DNA from: an uncultured Faecalitalea sp.
Lineage (GTDB): Bacteria > Bacillota_I > Bacilli_A > Erysipelotrichales > Erysipelotrichaceae
Assembly: GCA_946408025.1 (NCBI GenBank)
Contig: CAMJQJ010000010.1
Span: forward strand, 1 to 37,381
Reading direction: 5' to 3'
DNA: 37,381 nt
Shown: positions 15,214 through 26,357 of the stretch, one piece after another
How positions within the stretch are numbered: the first letter of the stretch is position 1
Layout: each line of letters opens with the position of its first letter
Notes under the pieces: model-generated
The model's input: only the letters and a program-made list of their open reading frames with translations
Told to the model about the DNA's origin: nothing
Databases searched by the model: none
Translations under genes and position numbers: made by a program

Positions 15214-15444
15214 CTAGACATGGTAGACACTCTCAGAGTGTTCATCTGTATTTTCTTCCTTTACAGGTTCGTAGAATTGATCTATGGCAGATTGAAGCTT
15301 ATCTTGATTACTTTTGAATGCGTAAAGCTTCTTAAGATCAGCATTGATTTCTGATAATTCTTGTTCAATTTTCTTCTTTTCATTTGTCTTTTTTTCTTTT
15401 TGTTGTTCAAGTTTTGTAATTGTTCTTTTGACTCTTGGATCCAT
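15214..15444 (-). CDS. Small coiled-coil ICE protein
   Basis: A 76-residue protein beginning MDPRVKRTITKLEQQKEK. Nearly all of it is a charged helix with coiled-coil heptads (Lys/Glu-rich, about residues 5-55), ending with an acidic tail. I chose the start at 15444 because GGAGAG lies just upstream; the longer open frame overlaps the DUF4314 gene in another frame. Similar small coiled-coil proteins (DUF3847-like) occur ahead of mobC in such elements, but I cannot confirm the family. It lies 2 bp after the DUF4314 gene and directly borders the candidate oriT. Confidence 0.7.
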   Translation of the reverse strand: MDPRVKRTITKLEQQKEKKTNEKKKIEQELSEINADLKKLYAFKSNQDKLQSAIDQFYEPVKEENTDEHSESVYHV

Positions 15445-15446
15445 TT

Positions 15447-15680
15447 TTATCTCTCCATTTCTTTTGATTTGTCTTTGATTTTGGGTTTGATCACTTCGAA
15501 TTGGTCTTGTCCTTCGATCAATCCGAGAGATGAACCATTCTCCCATTTCATGTGAATTGTGCCGGCATCATCGATATGATCGACTATGCCAATGGTTCCT
15601 GCAGGAACAGGATGGTAAGGGTCATCCATAGAAATGCATTTTATTTTTGTACCTTTTGGGTATTTTTCTTTTAAATTCAT
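15447..15680 (-). CDS. DUF4314 protein
   Basis: A 77-residue protein with the DUF4314 pattern: YPKGTKIKCISMDDPYHPV, then GTIGIVDHIDDAGTIHMKW and NGSSLGLI. It looks like a small beta-barrel and is common in Tn1549-type ICEs; function unknown. The start at 15680 is supported by AAAGGAAG upstream and by family length; the open frame extends further but without a ribosome site. A strong terminator-like hairpin lies 34 bp before the start, so expression may need read-through. Confidence 0.85.
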   Translation of the reverse strand: MNLKEKYPKGTKIKCISMDDPYHPVPAGTIGIVDHIDDAGTIHMKWENGSSLGLIEGQDQFEVIKPKIKDKSKEMER

Positions 15681-15713
15681 TTGAATCTTCCTTTCTTGAT
15701 TTGATAAATAAAA

Positions 15714-15738
15714 AAGGAAAGACGGATTATCTTTCCTT
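15714..15738 (-). terminator. Strong hairpin terminator on the DpnD/PcfM stop codon
   Basis: A perfect 9-bp stem (15714-15722 with 15730-15738, 7-nt loop) is followed on the minus strand by TTTTTTATTT. The 5' arm includes the last codons of the DpnD/PcfM gene. It is a textbook intrinsic terminator located inside the operon, ahead of DUF4314, mobC and mobP. Confidence 0.8.
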
Positions 15739-15918
15739 ATCGATTGAACGTTCTTTAATGACGTGGAAATCTGTATCAATGTAGTCTCCTTCATCTAAAA
15801 CGATTTCCTCATCTCGATATTTTTGCCTGACTTTTTGTTCAGCTTCGTCACGTGTTTCAGCAGTGACTGTGACTTGTCGTTGAGATGTTTCGGTGATTTC
15901 TACCAAGTATTTTTTCAT
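15727..15918 (-). CDS. DpnD/PcfM-family small protein
   Basis: A 63-residue protein. MKKYLVEITETSQRQVTV and DEAEQKVRQKYRDEEIVLD, with the ending FHVIKER, match the DpnD/PcfM C-terminal family, found on conjugative elements such as pCF10. Predicted fold is a short beta-alpha-beta unit. AAGGAGG lies 5 nt before the ATG. Its last codons form the 5' arm of an intrinsic terminator. The function is not known. Confidence 0.85.
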   Translation of the reverse strand: MKKYLVEITETSQRQVTVTAETRDEAEQKVRQKYRDEEIVLDEGDYIDTDFHVIKERSIDKER

Positions 15919-15928
15919 TTTGTCCTCC

Positions 15929-16876
15929 TTATTGAATTCGTATTTGATGATTTTTTACATCAGTTTTTACTAATTGCTCATTAACATCCTTATATTTTTT
16001 TGGACTACAATCCTGTATTTCATATTGTTCATGAAGATGATGATAAATGATTTTGGTTGTATCTTTACCAGCTCTGTCGTTATCTAAATGAAGTTTTATC
16101 GTACGAATATCATTTTTATTTAGAAAATGATCCAAAGCAACTGGAAGGGTAGAGTTAGTAATTGATTTCCCAATTAAGGTAGCTCCATCAATCGAAAGAT
16201 AATTGTCACGATGGAAAATACTGTCTTTTCTTTTTTCTAAAGTAAGATAAGAGAGAAGATCGATTGTTGATTCGAATACATGTAAGGTTCGTGAATTGTT
16301 GTTTTTGATTTGAAAACTGTATCTTTTATCACTTCCTGGAACATCTTTTTTGGTAGGCGAATCTGTTGCTCTAAGACAAGCAAATTTAGGAAAATGATTT
16401 TCATCACGACCAATAAATACGACAGAATGATCTTTATTTGACTCGTATATGAGATAAGATTGGATACATTCTTTAACGATTTCTTTATCAATCTTTCTTT
16501 CGGTGGTTAGATATTTTTCAATAATATTATTATTTTCATAAGCCTGTGGCAGTCGAAAACGATAGATACTTTTGGTTTGTTGCTTTACTGGAATTGGTTC
16601 TTTTGTTTGTATGAGGTCTCTTAGATAGAGCGCTGCATCTAGAAATTCCATTCCTTCAACATCAATAAAATAACTAAGAGCAGTTCGTCCTCCCTTGCTT
16701 TGTGCCCACCAACACCAAAGACCATTTGACATATGAAGAGAACCATGAGTACGCGTTACATAGTCATTTCTTCCTTTTCGAACGAGTTCTTCCGGTGCAT
16801 AATTCTTAAAATAAGTAAGAAGATCTAACCCTTTTACTTTAGCTAGATCTTTCTTTGAAATATATCTTTTAGGCAT
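15929..16876 (-). CDS. Toprim-domain primase-like protein (DUF3991/Toprim)
   Basis: A 315-residue protein (from MPKRYISKKDLAKVKGLD). The N-terminal 85 residues are a CHC2-like, zinc-less domain with W.WWAQSKGGRTALSYFIDVEG. A DUF3991-like middle is followed by a C-terminal Toprim-like domain with FESTIDLLSYL (about residues 200-215) and LHLDNDRAGKD near residue 275, which carries the acidic metal-binding residues. Such proteins are thought to prime or process transferred single-stranded DNA. The start at 16876 has GTGGTGG upstream and overlaps the preceding gene by 8 bp. A GTG at 16888 is an alternative. Confidence 0.85.
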   Translation of the reverse strand: MPKRYISKKDLAKVKGLDLLTYFKNYAPEELVRKGRNDYVTRTHGSLHMSNGLWCWWAQSKGGRTALSYFIDVEGMEFLDAALYLRDLIQTKEPIPVKQQTKSIYRFRLPQAYENNNIIEKYLTTERKIDKEIVKECIQSYLIYESNKDHSVVFIGRDENHFPKFACLRATDSPTKKDVPGSDKRYSFQIKNNNSRTLHVFESTIDLLSYLTLEKRKDSIFHRDNYLSIDGATLIGKSITNSTLPVALDHFLNKNDIRTIKLHLDNDRAGKDTTKIIYHHLHEQYEIQDCSPKKYKDVNEQLVKTDVKNHQIRIQ

Positions 16877-17162
16877 ATTCACCACCACTTAAATAACAAT
16901 CGAACAATAAATGAAGGGCATCCATGAATGAAAAATGCTCGACGTATACGAGATAATCCACGGCGCACTTTCCGGAAAGGTTCTTGCTTTTCCACTTCCA
17001 TCCTTTCTTATTGATGATCAATCCATCATGAATTGTTGATTTATAAATCCTTCCTTCTTTGATGATGCTGTTTGGTTCAAAATCTTTAAGATAAGTCAAA
17101 GAATCTATCTTTTTGAGAATGGTGGTTTGTTCTGGAGTTATATAAAATTTGATTTTTTTCAA
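16869..17162 (-). CDS. Stand-alone CHC2-like domain, paralogue of the Toprim protein N-terminus
   Basis: About 97 residues, clearly related to the first 85 residues of the next gene: ITPEQTTILKKIDSLTYLK aligns with ISKKDLAKVKGLDLLTYFK, and WKWKSKNLSGKCAVDYLVYVE aligns with the matching WCWWAQSKGG segment. It lacks the DUF3991 and Toprim parts. I chose a TTG start at 17162 because AAGGAGG lies 8 nt upstream. An ATG at 17180 overlaps the previous stop (ATGA) but would place that ribosome site inside the gene. It probably arose by domain duplication, and it could bind DNA or regulate its partner. Confidence 0.75.
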   Translation of the reverse strand: MKKIKFYITPEQTTILKKIDSLTYLKDFEPNSIIKEGRIYKSTIHDGLIINKKGWKWKSKNLSGKCAVDYLVYVEHFSFMDALHLLFDCYLSGGEYA

Positions 17163-17176
17163 TATTTTCGCCTCCT

Positions 17177-20100
17177 TCATCGTTCTTTACTTTTATCTTT
17201 TTCTGTTTCATATTCGACTTCGTCAAAGCTCATTGCTTCTTTATCATCTTTATTTCCTATATCCAGTTCCTTGTTTAATTCTGATAGTCGATTGCTTTTT
17301 TCTTGAAGTTCGTCTTCTTTATCAAAAGGACGTTTAACTTCTTCTTTTGCATTTTCAAATTGATTCAATGTGTTTTCTAGAAGATTTTTTTCGATTTCAA
17401 GCTTTTTCGATAAGCCGTTGATCACGTTATCTAGACGAGTAATGTTTCCAAAAACATCACTGCCAAGTTCGACTTTGTGTGCTAGATTCTTCATTAAAAA
17501 TATCGTATGCATTTGATAGAAGGAATCATAGGAAGCTAGCATTTTAAATCCTCGATACTCACCGATGTTTTGCTGCGTGGAATCCTGAATCGATTTACAA
17601 GTAATTAGTAATGCTTTACCTGCGGTTTCTTTCTCTTCATATCGTTTTCCTTTGATCATCATTCCATCAAATTCCGTTACTTCTGGTGTCTCTTTAATAT
17701 CTTTTTCATAGGAAGCAATACGTTCTTTTAATGTGGAAATCTTGCTTGGATAGTATTTGATGATCTTATCTTCCAGATCATATTTCTCACTAAGATAGTT
17801 TGCTTTGGCTAGTTTTAATTTATTGACCTGTATATCAAGATCCATCTTTTCCTTAATCTTTGGATTACCACTTGCTAGTGCTTTGATCTCTGCATAGCTC
17901 AAGGAAGCTTCATCTATATCTTCAGCAGAGCGAACCGGAGATTTGCTTGTCATGATCTGTGAGATGAATTTTTGTTTGTTCTCCACAAGCTGATAGAGAT
18001 ACGCATCAAATGTTTGTTCGGTGACATAGCGATAAATATCGACATCTTTGTTCGTGTTTCCTTGACGAATGATTCTTCCAGCACGTTGCTCTAGGTCACT
18101 AGGACGCCATGGACAATCAAGGTCATGAGAAGCAATCAGTAGGTCTTGTACATTGGTTCCTGCTCCCATCTTTTGTGTAGAACCTAAAAGAATTCGAACC
18201 TTTCCTTCACGAACCTTAGAAAAAAGTTCCTTCTTTTTTGCGTCGGTTGCCGCATCGTGGATGTAAGCAATCTCGCTCGAAGGAACTCCTCTATTGATCA
18301 GTTTTTGAAAGATATCGTCATAAACATTCATGAACGGAACCGATTCATTTTGTTCTATTTGTTCAAGAAAGGTTTTGGATGTTTTGGATGGGGTGGACAT
18401 ATCACAGAAGATAAGCTGCGTTGATTTTTTATCTTTTGTTTCTTCATAGATGCGTAAGACATTATCGATACAAGCATTGACCTTTCCATGTGGATAATCA
18501 TCAAGGGAAGGATCGACAAGACGTTGATCTAGTGCAAGCTTTCTTCCATCATTGGTGATCTTTAACATGTTATCTTCGGTTGGATCGACATTACCATCTC
18601 TTACCTTTTGTGCACGCTGGGCAAGTTCTGCTACGATTTCTTTTTGTTCCTCACTTGGTTTAACAGCGACATTGTGATAATGAGCATTTGGTGTAGGAAG
18701 ATTCAACATGTCAGCGGTCTTGATGTCGGCCACTTCTTTGAACATGGATATTAACTCCGGAAGATTGAAGAAACGAGCAAATCTTGTCTTCATACGATAT
18801 CCAGTTCCTTCAGGAGCAAGCTCGATTGCACTGACTGTCTCACCAAATGTAGAAGCCCAGCTATCGAAGTGCTCCAATCCATGTTGCTTCAATGTTCCAT
18901 ATTGAAGGTAACGTTGTATCGTATACATCTCGGTCATAGAATTGCTGATTGGTGTTCCTGTTGCAAATACGACACCTTTTCCACCAGTAATTTCATCAAG
19001 ATATTGGCATTTCATGAACATATCCGATGATTTTTGTGCTTCTGTCTGTGATAGTCCAGCTACATTTCTCATCTTTGTGTATAGGAATAAGTTCTTGTAG
19101 TTATGGCTCTCATCGACAAACAAACGATCGACTCCAAGTTCTTCAAAGGAAATGACATCGTCTTTTCTTTCATCACTGTTGAGCTTTTCTAAACGTTTTT
19201 TCAGTCCTTTTTTGGTCTTTTCCATTTGTTTGATCGAATATCCTTCACCATTATTTCTACGAAGTTCTTGAATACCGAGTGTAATGCTTTCAATTTGGTC
19301 TTCGATAAGTTTACGTTGTCTTTCAACAGAAACAGGGATCTTTTCAAATTGACTGTGCCCAATGATAACAGCATCCCATTCACCCGTGGCAATGCGAGAA
19401 CAGAAGGTCTTTCGTTTGCTTTTCTCAAAGTCTTGCTTTCTTGCGACCAAGATATTGGCACTAGGATATAGCTGAAGAAACTCAGAACCCCATTGTTCGA
19501 TCAAATGATTTGGCACAACAAACATGGATTTTTGCGCTAGCCCTAGACGTTTCAATTCCATACAAGCTGCTGTCATTTCAAATGTTTTTCCTGCTCCAAC
19601 GACATGAGCTAGTAGTGTATTGCCGCCATATAGGATGTGGGCAATCGCATCTTTTTGATGTTTCCTTAAAGAAATCTCACTGTTCATGTTCGGGAAATCA
19701 AGATGATCTCCATTATATTCGCGTGGGCGGATTGAATTGAATAACTCATTGTATTTTTTTACTAGATGTTCCCTACGATCAAAATCTTTCCATATCCAGT
19801 TCGCAAAAGCTTCTTTAATTGAATCTTGCTTCTGTTGGGCAATCATCGTTTCTTTCTTGTTTAGGACAGCCACTTTTTTACCATCTTCGTCATATTCATA
19901 ATCAAAGATCTTGGTCGCTTTAAGATTCAAACAGTCTTCGATCAAACGATATGCATTGGTTCTATGTGTTCCATAGGTCTTTTCTGCTTTAGCATTTCCT
20001 CTATCCCAGTTCTTGTTGGATATGTTCCATTCGGCCGTTACGGAAGAATAAGACACCTGAATCCTTTCTTGGATAAATGGGGAAGGGGAAAGAATCTCAA

Positions 20101-23100
20101 CAAGAAAATCATGATAAATTTCCGGTTCTATCCATGTGGCTCCGATGCGAACTTCAATTTCTGAAGCAGTTAGATCTTGTGGCATAGCTTGTTTTAAAGC
20201 TTCTACATTTTCCTTATAGCTTGGATCCATTTCGGCAGAAAGGGAGGCTATCTTTAATTTCTCACGTACATTACCACTTAGGTATTCATCCGCAGTTACA
20301 TAGACATCTTCTTCATCATCGATGTGAGGAATTTTATAGATGACACCTTTAAGATCATGGATCATCTTCTCTTTATCAAAACCCGTTAACTGATACATAT
20401 AATCAAAATCGATTTGTCCTTTCTCCGAAAGAGATAACATCAAGGCTTCGTTAGAAGTTTCTGCTTTTTCAACGACGACATGTTTACGGATCGTTCTTTT
20501 TGTAAACATGTCTGCTTTCGATCTTAATGTTCCATCTTCATTGATGTTCTCTAAGGAACAAAGCAGATAGTAGGCACTGTCTTCTCTAAAAGCTAGACTA
20601 TTGCCACGTGAGTTGATCAATCCGTACTTTTCTGTAAAGGTATCATAAAGATCGTTTAGCTTTTGTTGCTGTTCTAGGATGATCTTTTCATCATAGTTAT
20701 CTTTTTGATATTCAATCAGTTCACGTACACAGTCTCGTATTTCTATCATCCCAATGACTCGATTTTTAGCGGTCTGTGATAGTTCAATCTTGCTCATGAT
20801 ACTGTTTTCTCTAAAGTAGATATCTCCATCAACCATCGTGTAACTGAAGTTTCTGACCATTGGATCAGCAGGTATCGTAACGATGGTATCCTCTGGTTCA
20901 TCAATCACGGATTCATCTAAGACTATTTCATCAATTTGCCCATGGATATGCGTGATTGCTTCTTCCAATGATTGTTTGAGTGGGATATCTTTAAATGGGA
21001 TGACAGTTAGATCATCACGACCATACATGGATTTTGCCATTTCAAAATGACCAAGTACCATCTCAGGGTGTTCGTGGAAATAAGCGTTGTATGTTTGTTC
21101 ATTTTCGTCGGTCTGTGTATAAAGCCATGAAGCGTCATTGACCATCTGTCTTTCTCGTTTTTTAAGGATCAAAATATCACTGACAGCTTTGGTATTGGCA
21201 CTTTCACTGAAGGTATCATTGGGAAGACGGATCGCTCCGAGTAATTCACATCGTTCATTGATATATTTACGGACCGATGAATTGGCTTTATCCATTGTAT
21301 ATTTCGAAGTGACAAAAAGAATCAATCCACCAGGACGAATCTTGTCGATGGTCTTGGCAAAGAAATAATCATGAATATTGAAGTTCAATCGATCATATCT
21401 TTTGTCCGATACTTTAAATTGTCCAAACGGAACGTTGCCGACCGCAATGTCAAAGAAACTATCAGGCAAAGAAGTCTTTTCATATCCTTCGACGGCAATG
21501 TTAGCTTTCTGGTAAAGCTGTTTTGCGATTCGTCCCGTAATGGAATCCAGTTCAATTCCATATAGTTTAGAGGATTCCATAGAAGCAGGGAGCTTTCCTA
21601 AGAAGTTTCCAGTACCACAGGCTGGTTCTAGGATATTTCCATGATGAAATCCGAATCGTTCGATGATGGAATAGATGCTTTCTATGACGACAGGTGGTGT
21701 ATAGAAGGCTGTTAGAGTCGATTCTCTAGCCGCATTGTATTCTTCTTCGTTTAATAAGCTCTTCAGTTCATGATATTCATTAGACCAGTTGGATTTTGAT
21801 TCGTCAAAGGCTTCGGATAGACCACCCCAGCCAACGTATTTCGCAAGGATATCCTGTTCTTCTTTTGTTGCCAGTCTTCCTTCTTCTTCCAAAGAAAAAA
21901 GCAACCTGATGGCTGCTATATTGTTTCGATATCTTTCTTTTGGAGTTCCTGCACCAAGATGGTCATCAATGATTTGATAATTGATCTTCTCTTGAGGTAG
22001 GGGAGTTTCATCTTGTTGTTCTTGTGAAATAGAAGGATTGTTAGTATAGATGATGTTGTGATCCTTGTCATAATCGTAGAAATAAACACCAATCTTTGTT
22101 TCATCTTTGTATATCTGTTCAGACTCAATATAATATCCTTTTTGTTTGATATTTCCTAGCCATTGGATCGCATAATCATATAGTTCCGTTTCAAATTCTG
22201 GGTCCGTACCATTATGCAGATCATATTCTAGACCAACGATCGGATTGTTGAAATAGAAAGGAACGATTTCATTGTTTTCAATATCAAATTCAAATTGCAT
22301 GTGTGGATCCATGACCTCACGACCTTCGATCTCATAAACATGGTACATATCGATGATATTTGTTTCCTGATCAAAAGCGATAACAAAAGTATGATCTCTA
22401 TCGCTTCCTGTTTCATAAGATAGATAAGGACTTGTTTCATTGATAAGCCCAGGAGCAATGTCCTTGAAACGTTCATATAATCGTTCCTGTTTATCTTCAC
22501 TTATAATAGTTTCTTGAATGTTATCCACAGGTGCTTCTATTTCGACTAGAAGATTGTCGTTTAATGGATTCTCTTTTAAAAGGGATATGAATTCCTGACG
22601 GCTCATGTAGTCAATGAATAAAAGAAAATTCTTATTTTGAATGGCTATATCTTGTCCATCTTCAAGAATTGTATATTCATCAACGCCTTTATAGACAGTA
22701 TCGCCTACTTTCCATCTGTATTCCTTAATGGTATCTCTTTTTTCTTCTGCATCTATCTCTTGTACAAGAGACATAGCGCTGGAATCTGAAAGTTGTTGAC
22801 GTTCATATTCCAGTTCGCGATTCATCTGTTCCTGCAAAAAAGTAGGGTAGTATTCTTTTTCTTTAGGTGAAAGATAACGGTCTAACTGTACAAGTTCATT
22901 GATTCGTTTTGCGACTTTCTTCCAGTTGAGCGTGATTGAGATTTCTGTTTCTCCGATCTGTCTTGAACGTGATAATTCGATACCTTTAGCATCATAGTTC
23001 ATATCGATAAGTCCAAAAGCTGGGTGAGATCCACCAATTCCATATTCATGTTTGAGAAACTCTGCATTTTTATCATTTGATTCATGACGGAGCATTTGTT

Positions 23101-25120
23101 GATAGATTCGCATCTTTCCTTGGTCAAATCCACTGCCTCTTGTTAAGATGCGGTCAATTTCTTCTTGCGAAAAGAAGATTCCGTTATTAAGTTGTTCTTC
23201 ATTTTCATAGACTGCATTTTGTTGTTCCAATGAGGATGGAATCTGAACACTTGGATCAAAATAACGTGATAGGATCATGCCTTCAATTTCTCCATCTACA
23301 ACGCTCCATGAATAATTTGTAGAAGCTGCTTGGTCATCATAATGTCCCATGTAGATATGAAGATGGTCATCTTCTTTCTTAAATCCTAGAGTAATACCAT
23401 CGACCATGATTTCTACAACCTCTTCTGGATAGAAGTCCTTGATAAATTCAGTTCTCTTATCCTTATCCTTTTCTGATTTAAGGTAAGAAATAATCTCTGA
23501 TGAACTCTTTAAGAACTGTGGATGATAGTAAAACAGATAATAATCGACATTCCTGTTCATCGTCTTGTTGTAGAAAGCTTTTTGAATTGGAGACATCTTA
23601 TTGTAAGTAGGAATAAGATATTCACCACTTTCGATCAGTTTTGATACCTCGTTTTGTAGTTCAAAGAACGAGAGATAAGACAACGATTTTTGATCAAGAT
23701 AATTTCCTGACCATACTTCTAATCCATGATCCTTTTTCTTATACCCTATATAGGAAAAGTCATATCTCTCTGGTTTTCTGAACGTTTGTACCAATGTATC
23801 GTCATAGCAGGATTCAAGAAACATAGCACGTTCTTCATCATCACCGTGTTCGTTAAAGAATTGTTGTATTTCTTCTTTTGTGTGCTGTAAAGAAACATCT
23901 TCTCTAAGCAATGTAGGAAGATCAGATAAATCAAAAGGTGGTAAAGTATTTTCTTCACCACCAAATCCTAAATCTAGTTGTAGATCAGTTCGTTGAGGAT
24001 CATTTCCTCGGCTTGTTGTTTGAGATTGCTCATGTGTTGTACCCATTCCATCTGATGTGTTTCTTTGTTGGGAGCGGGTTGGTTCTGTAATAATTGATTC
24101 ATCAGGATATCCATTCTCTTTTGAGCTTGTATGTCGATTTCTTTCAAGTGATTGTTGAGTTCGTTCTTTGCCTTCAAGGCTAACAGATGTCCTGGATGGT
24201 TTGTCTTGAGGTAATTGTATCTCAACCTTGCGTAATGGCTGTTGAACACTGGTTGTTCCGGCTTCAGATCTGGAAATAGGAAATCCCCAACTTGATTGTA
24301 TTGAATTGTTTTCATTTGAAACGCTCCTTTCTTTTTCTTCGCTCTTATTTTGCCTTGTTTTTTTGTTTTCTTCAAATGTACGAATCATGATTTCTCTTGA
24401 TTTTAAAGAAATATCTGTCATTCCTATTTCGCAGAGATCTCTAGAAGCGATACCTAATTGAGATATCGTATCCAAAGTATCAAAATCTCTTATAGCGTAG
24501 AAATCATCTTCGGTAAAATAATTATCCGGATCCACTCCACTACGATGAAGGATTTGATAAGCCATGGAATTCGTTAACAGGTCTTTAAATTTGCCTTCGA
24601 TTTCATGATCTTCAAGTTCAGATAAAATGCTTTCTTGATTAAATTTCTTTAAACTTGAGAAATAATCTTGATAATTATCTTCAACGATGGTTTTTGACAT
24701 CAAGATGACAGCTTGGCCATAGTCGAGCGTTGATTCAAAAGGACCATATTTATCAACGATCATTTCTATGAACTCTTCCTCGTTTGTGATATCAACAGAC
24801 CATAAATGTAGTGGTTTATTTTCTGGACTACGTGTGTCCGAAATATCGAAAACATATCGAAGTGTTCCATTTTCATTAAGGAGTGCAATCCCTTTTGAGC
24901 CTCGTTTGATCCAACGATGAAGCTTATCGTTCCATGTTTCATAACTTGCACAGGCTCTTGCATCAGGTCGTTGAGCATAGATAAGAAGCTGGTCATCGAA
25001 TGAGAATTTATACATCCAAGCAGAAGTCTTTAGAAACGACATCCATTCGTTTGGTGATTTGGATATAGATTCAATTTGATTAGACCATAGCTCATGTGTA
25101 TATTCATATTTGTTGTTCAC
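17177..25120 (-). CDS. Giant ArdC-like / adenine methylase / SNF2 helicase protein
   Basis: A 2647-residue protein typical of Tn1549-type ICEs. Order: an ArdC-like N-terminus (about residues 1-110, with W...[13 protein letters not shown]); a Gln/Ser/Thr-rich linker (about 260-390); several conserved regions of unknown role; an N6-adenine methylase-like domain with EPACGTGNF near 1162 and GNVPFG near 1225; then an SNF2-type helicase with GAGKT near 1838, VDESH near 1998 and [10 protein letters not shown] near 2342; and a charged coiled-coil C-terminus. The overall plan recalls phage P1 DarB, which protects DNA from type I restriction, so anti-restriction or processing of incoming DNA is likely but inferred. 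The methylase motif is NVPF rather than NPPF/Y. The start is a GTG with AAAGGAGG 7 nt upstream. Confidence 0.9.
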   Translation of the reverse strand: MNNKYEYTHELWSNQIESISKSPNEWMSFLKTSAWMYKFSFDDQLLIYAQRPDARACASYETWNDKLHRWIKRGSKGIALLNENGTLRYVFDISDTRSPENKPLHLWSVDITNEEEFIEMIVDKYGPFESTLDYGQAVILMSKTIVEDNYQDYFSSLKKFNQESILSELEDHEIEGKFKDLLTNSMAYQILHRSGVDPDNYFTEDDFYAIRDFDTLDTISQLGIASRDLCEIGMTDISLKSREIMIRTFEENKKTRQNKSEEKERSVSNENNSIQSSWGFPISRSEAGTTSVQQPLRKVEIQLPQDKPSRTSVSLEGKERTQQSLERNRHTSSKENGYPDESIITEPTRSQQRNTSDGMGTTHEQSQTTSRGNDPQRTDLQLDLGFGGEENTLPPFDLSDLPTLLREDVSLQHTKEEIQQFFNEHGDDEERAMFLESCYDDTLVQTFRKPERYDFSYIGYKKKDHGLEVWSGNYLDQKSLSYLSFFELQNEVSKLIESGEYLIPTYNKMSPIQKAFYNKTMNRNVDYYLFYYHPQFLKSSSEIISYLKSEKDKDKRTEFIKDFYPEEVVEIMVDGITLGFKKEDDHLHIYMGHYDDQAASTNYSWSVVDGEIEGMILSRYFDPSVQIPSSLEQQNAVYENEEQLNNGIFFSQEEIDRILTRGSGFDQGKMRIYQQMLRHESNDKNAEFLKHEYGIGGSHPAFGLIDMNYDAKGIELSRSRQIGETEISITLNWKKVAKRINELVQLDRYLSPKEKEYYPTFLQEQMNRELEYERQQLSDSSAMSLVQEIDAEEKRDTIKEYRWKVGDTVYKGVDEYTILEDGQDIAIQNKNFLLFIDYMSRQEFISLLKENPLNDNLLVEIEAPVDNIQETIISEDKQERLYERFKDIAPGLINETSPYLSYETGSDRDHTFVIAFDQETNIIDMYHVYEIEGREVMDPHMQFEFDIENNEIVPFYFNNPIVGLEYDLHNGTDPEFETELYDYAIQWLGNIKQKGYYIESEQIYKDETKIGVYFYDYDKDHNIIYTNNPSISQEQQDETPLPQEKINYQIIDDHLGAGTPKERYRNNIAAIRLLFSLEEEGRLATKEEQDILAKYVGWGGLSEAFDESKSNWSNEYHELKSLLNEEEYNAARESTLTAFYTPPVVIESIYSIIERFGFHHGNILEPACGTGNFLGKLPASMESSKLYGIELDSITGRIAKQLYQKANIAVEGYEKTSLPDSFFDIAVGNVPFGQFKVSDKRYDRLNFNIHDYFFAKTIDKIRPGGLILFVTSKYTMDKANSSVRKYINERCELLGAIRLPNDTFSESANTKAVSDILILKKRERQMVNDASWLYTQTDENEQTYNAYFHEHPEMVLGHFEMAKSMYGRDDLTVIPFKDIPLKQSLEEAITHIHGQIDEIVLDESVIDEPEDTIVTIPADPMVRNFSYTMVDGDIYFRENSIMSKIELSQTAKNRVIGMIEIRDCVRELIEYQKDNYDEKIILEQQQKLNDLYDTFTEKYGLINSRGNSLAFREDSAYYLLCSLENINEDGTLRSKADMFTKRTIRKHVVVEKAETSNEALMLSLSEKGQIDFDYMYQLTGFDKEKMIHDLKGVIYKIPHIDDEEDVYVTADEYLSGNVREKLKIASLSAEMDPSYKENVEALKQAMPQDLTASEIEVRIGATWIEPEIYHDFLVEILSPSPFIQERIQVSYSSVTAEWNISNKNWDRGNAKAEKTYGTHRTNAYRLIEDCLNLKATKIFDYEYDEDGKKVAVLNKKETMIAQQKQDSIKEAFANWIWKDFDRREHLVKKYNELFNSIRPREYNGDHLDFPNMNSEISLRKHQKDAIAHILYGGNTLLAHVVGAGKTFEMTAACMELKRLGLAQKSMFVVPNHLIEQWGSEFLQLYPSANILVARKQDFEKSKRKTFCSRIATGEWDAVIIGHSQFEKIPVSVERQRKLIEDQIESITLGIQELRRNNGEGYSIKQMEKTKKGLKKRLEKLNSDERKDDVISFEELGVDRLFVDESHNYKNLFLYTKMRNVAGLSQTEAQKSSDMFMKCQYLDEITGGKGVVFATGTPISNSMTEMYTIQRYLQYGTLKQHGLEHFDSWASTFGETVSAIELAPEGTGYRMKTRFARFFNLPELISMFKEVADIKTADMLNLPTPNAHYHNVAVKPSEEQKEIVAELAQRAQKVRDGNVDPTEDNMLKITNDGRKLALDQRLVDPSLDDYPHGKVNACIDNVLRIYEETKDKKSTQLIFCDMSTPSKTSKTFLEQIEQNESVPFMNVYDDIFQKLINRGVPSSEIAYIHDAATDAKKKELFSKVREGKVRILLGSTQKMGAGTNVQDLLIASHDLDCPWRPSDLEQRAGRIIRQGNTNKDVDIYRYVTEQTFDAYLYQLVENKQKFISQIMTSKSPVRSAEDIDEASLSYAEIKALASGNPKIKEKMDLDIQVNKLKLAKANYLSEKYDLEDKIIKYYPSKISTLKERIASYEKDIKETPEVTEFDGMMIKGKRYEEKETAGKALLITCKSIQDSTQQNIGEYRGFKMLASYDSFYQMHTIFLMKNLAHKVELGSDVFGNITRLDNVINGLSKKLEIEKNLLENTLNQFENAKEEVKRPFDKEDELQEKSNRLSELNKELDIGNKDDKEAMSFDEVEYETEKDKSKER

Positions 25121-25143
25121 TGTGTTCCTCCTTTCAATGAAAA

Positions 25144-25172
25144 AAGAGATTCCAATGCGTTTGAAATCTCTT
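25144..25172 (-). terminator. Terminator between the RhuM gene and the giant helicase gene
   Basis: AAGAGATT (25144-25151) pairs with AATCTCTT (25165-25172) across a 13-nt loop and is followed on the minus strand by a T-run. It lies 26 bp after the RhuM stop and 24 bp before the helicase start codon, so it ends the cargo transcript and may attenuate entry into the helicase gene. Confidence 0.7.
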
Positions 25173-25197
25173 GATTAAATTTAATTTGTAAAATGAA

Positions 25198-26175
25198 TTA
25201 TTTTATTTTTTCAAGTAGTTTGATACTTTCTAAATAGTCTTTTTCAACATCACTAAGTGTTTTTGCTTTATATTTTTTATATTCTTCTTCAGCTTTATCC
25301 ATTGCTTGTTTGTGTGAAACTGTACCATTTCCTGTTAAAAGCTGTTCTCCGGTAACGCTAAGAATATTATCCAAATGTTTTGCCCAGTCTTCCATGGTCA
25401 TCGTTTGTTGACGCTCGGCTTGTCTTTCTGCAAAGTCAAGATATCCTGAAACTAATTGTCCCATAGCTCTTAGTTCTTTTTCATCTAGATAGTTTTTGGC
25501 GATTTTTGCTTCTTTTAGTGTAGGTTGATTTCCAGAAAATGTTGTAAGTCCCATAAATTCTTTTTCTGCATCTGCTCTATGATATATTGTTTCAGCAGCA
25601 GTTTCTCCATGGATCGCATAATGAATCTTATTTTGTACTTTCTTAAAGAATTGGATGGAAATCTCTGCAGTTGGATCATAGTCAATGCTTGTTGCATAAA
25701 TTTCAAGAATTTGTCGATAGAATACTTTTTCAGAAGCACGAATGTCACGAATTCTTTCCAATAGTTCTTTGAAGTATCCGCCACCACCAAGTTCTTTCAA
25801 TCGGTCATCATCCAATACAAAACCTTTTTTCATATATTCTTTAATAAGGTTAGTTGCCCATATTCTAAATTGAACACCTCTTTTAGATTTTACCCTATAC
25901 CCAACAGATATGATGACATCCAAATTGTAGTATTCTACTTGGTACGTTTTACCATCAGAAGCAGTTGTTGCAAATTTTGCAACAACTGAATCTCTTGTCA
26001 GTTCACCTTCTTCAAAAATATTTTTAATATGTCTTGAAATGGTCGATTTATCTCTTTGAAACAAAATGGACATCTGATCTATTGATAACCAAACTGTTTC
26101 TGAATCAAATGTTGTATCTATTTTTACTAAACCATCTTCCGTTGTATAAATGATTATTTTAGAATCATCATTCAC
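25198..26175 (-). CDS. rhuM: RhuM-family protein
   Basis: A 325-residue protein of the RhuM family. The N-terminal domain (about residues 1-130) contains LSIDQMSILFQRDKSTISRH, which looks like a helix-turn-helix, then YYNLDVIISVGYRVKSKRG and FRIWATNLIKEYM. The C-terminal half is helical and includes the family region around IHYAIHGETAAETIYHRADA. RhuM was named from a Salmonella pathogenicity island; the molecular role is unclear, though the N-terminal domain suggests DNA binding or phage-antirepressor ancestry. It starts at a GTG with AAGGAG 9 nt upstream and has its own promoter. It lies beside the ABC-F gene as part of a cargo insertion. Confidence 0.88.
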   Translation of the reverse strand: MNDDSKIIIYTTEDGLVKIDTTFDSETVWLSIDQMSILFQRDKSTISRHIKNIFEEGELTRDSVVAKFATTASDGKTYQVEYYNLDVIISVGYRVKSKRGVQFRIWATNLIKEYMKKGFVLDDDRLKELGGGGYFKELLERIRDIRASEKVFYRQILEIYATSIDYDPTAEISIQFFKKVQNKIHYAIHGETAAETIYHRADAEKEFMGLTTFSGNQPTLKEAKIAKNYLDEKELRAMGQLVSGYLDFAERQAERQQTMTMEDWAKHLDNILSVTGEQLLTGNGTVSHKQAMDKAEEEYKKYKAKTLSDVEKDYLESIKLLEKIK

Positions 26176-26218
26176 AAAGATTTCTCCTTCCGTTTACGAA
26201 TTATTAAATCCTATATAT

Positions 26219-26247
26219 ATTATCTCATGTTCGATAGACACTCTCAA
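26219..26247 (-). promoter_or_regulatory. Promoter of the RhuM gene
   Basis: On the minus strand TTGAGA (26242-26247) and GATAAT (26219-26224) are 17 bp apart, each one mismatch from consensus, and end 44 bp before the GTG start. An imperfect inverted repeat (ACTCACT ... AGAGTGT) overlaps the -35 box and could be an operator. The rest of the 182-bp gap up to the ABC-F stop shows nothing else. Confidence 0.7.
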
Positions 26248-26357
26248 CATTAAAGTGAGTACATGGATATTTATCTATTGGTTTCTTAAAATTTATCTTT
26301 GAATAGTTATTCGTTGCATTTTATGAAAAGATTGAATTTGTCCTAATATTTCTTCTA

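Noticed and set aside
23974..24375. A 133-residue minus-strand open frame within the giant helicase gene
   Set aside because: It lies in the low-complexity linker in another frame, has a Lys/Gln-rich composition typical of a shadow, and no independent promoter or ribosome site was found.
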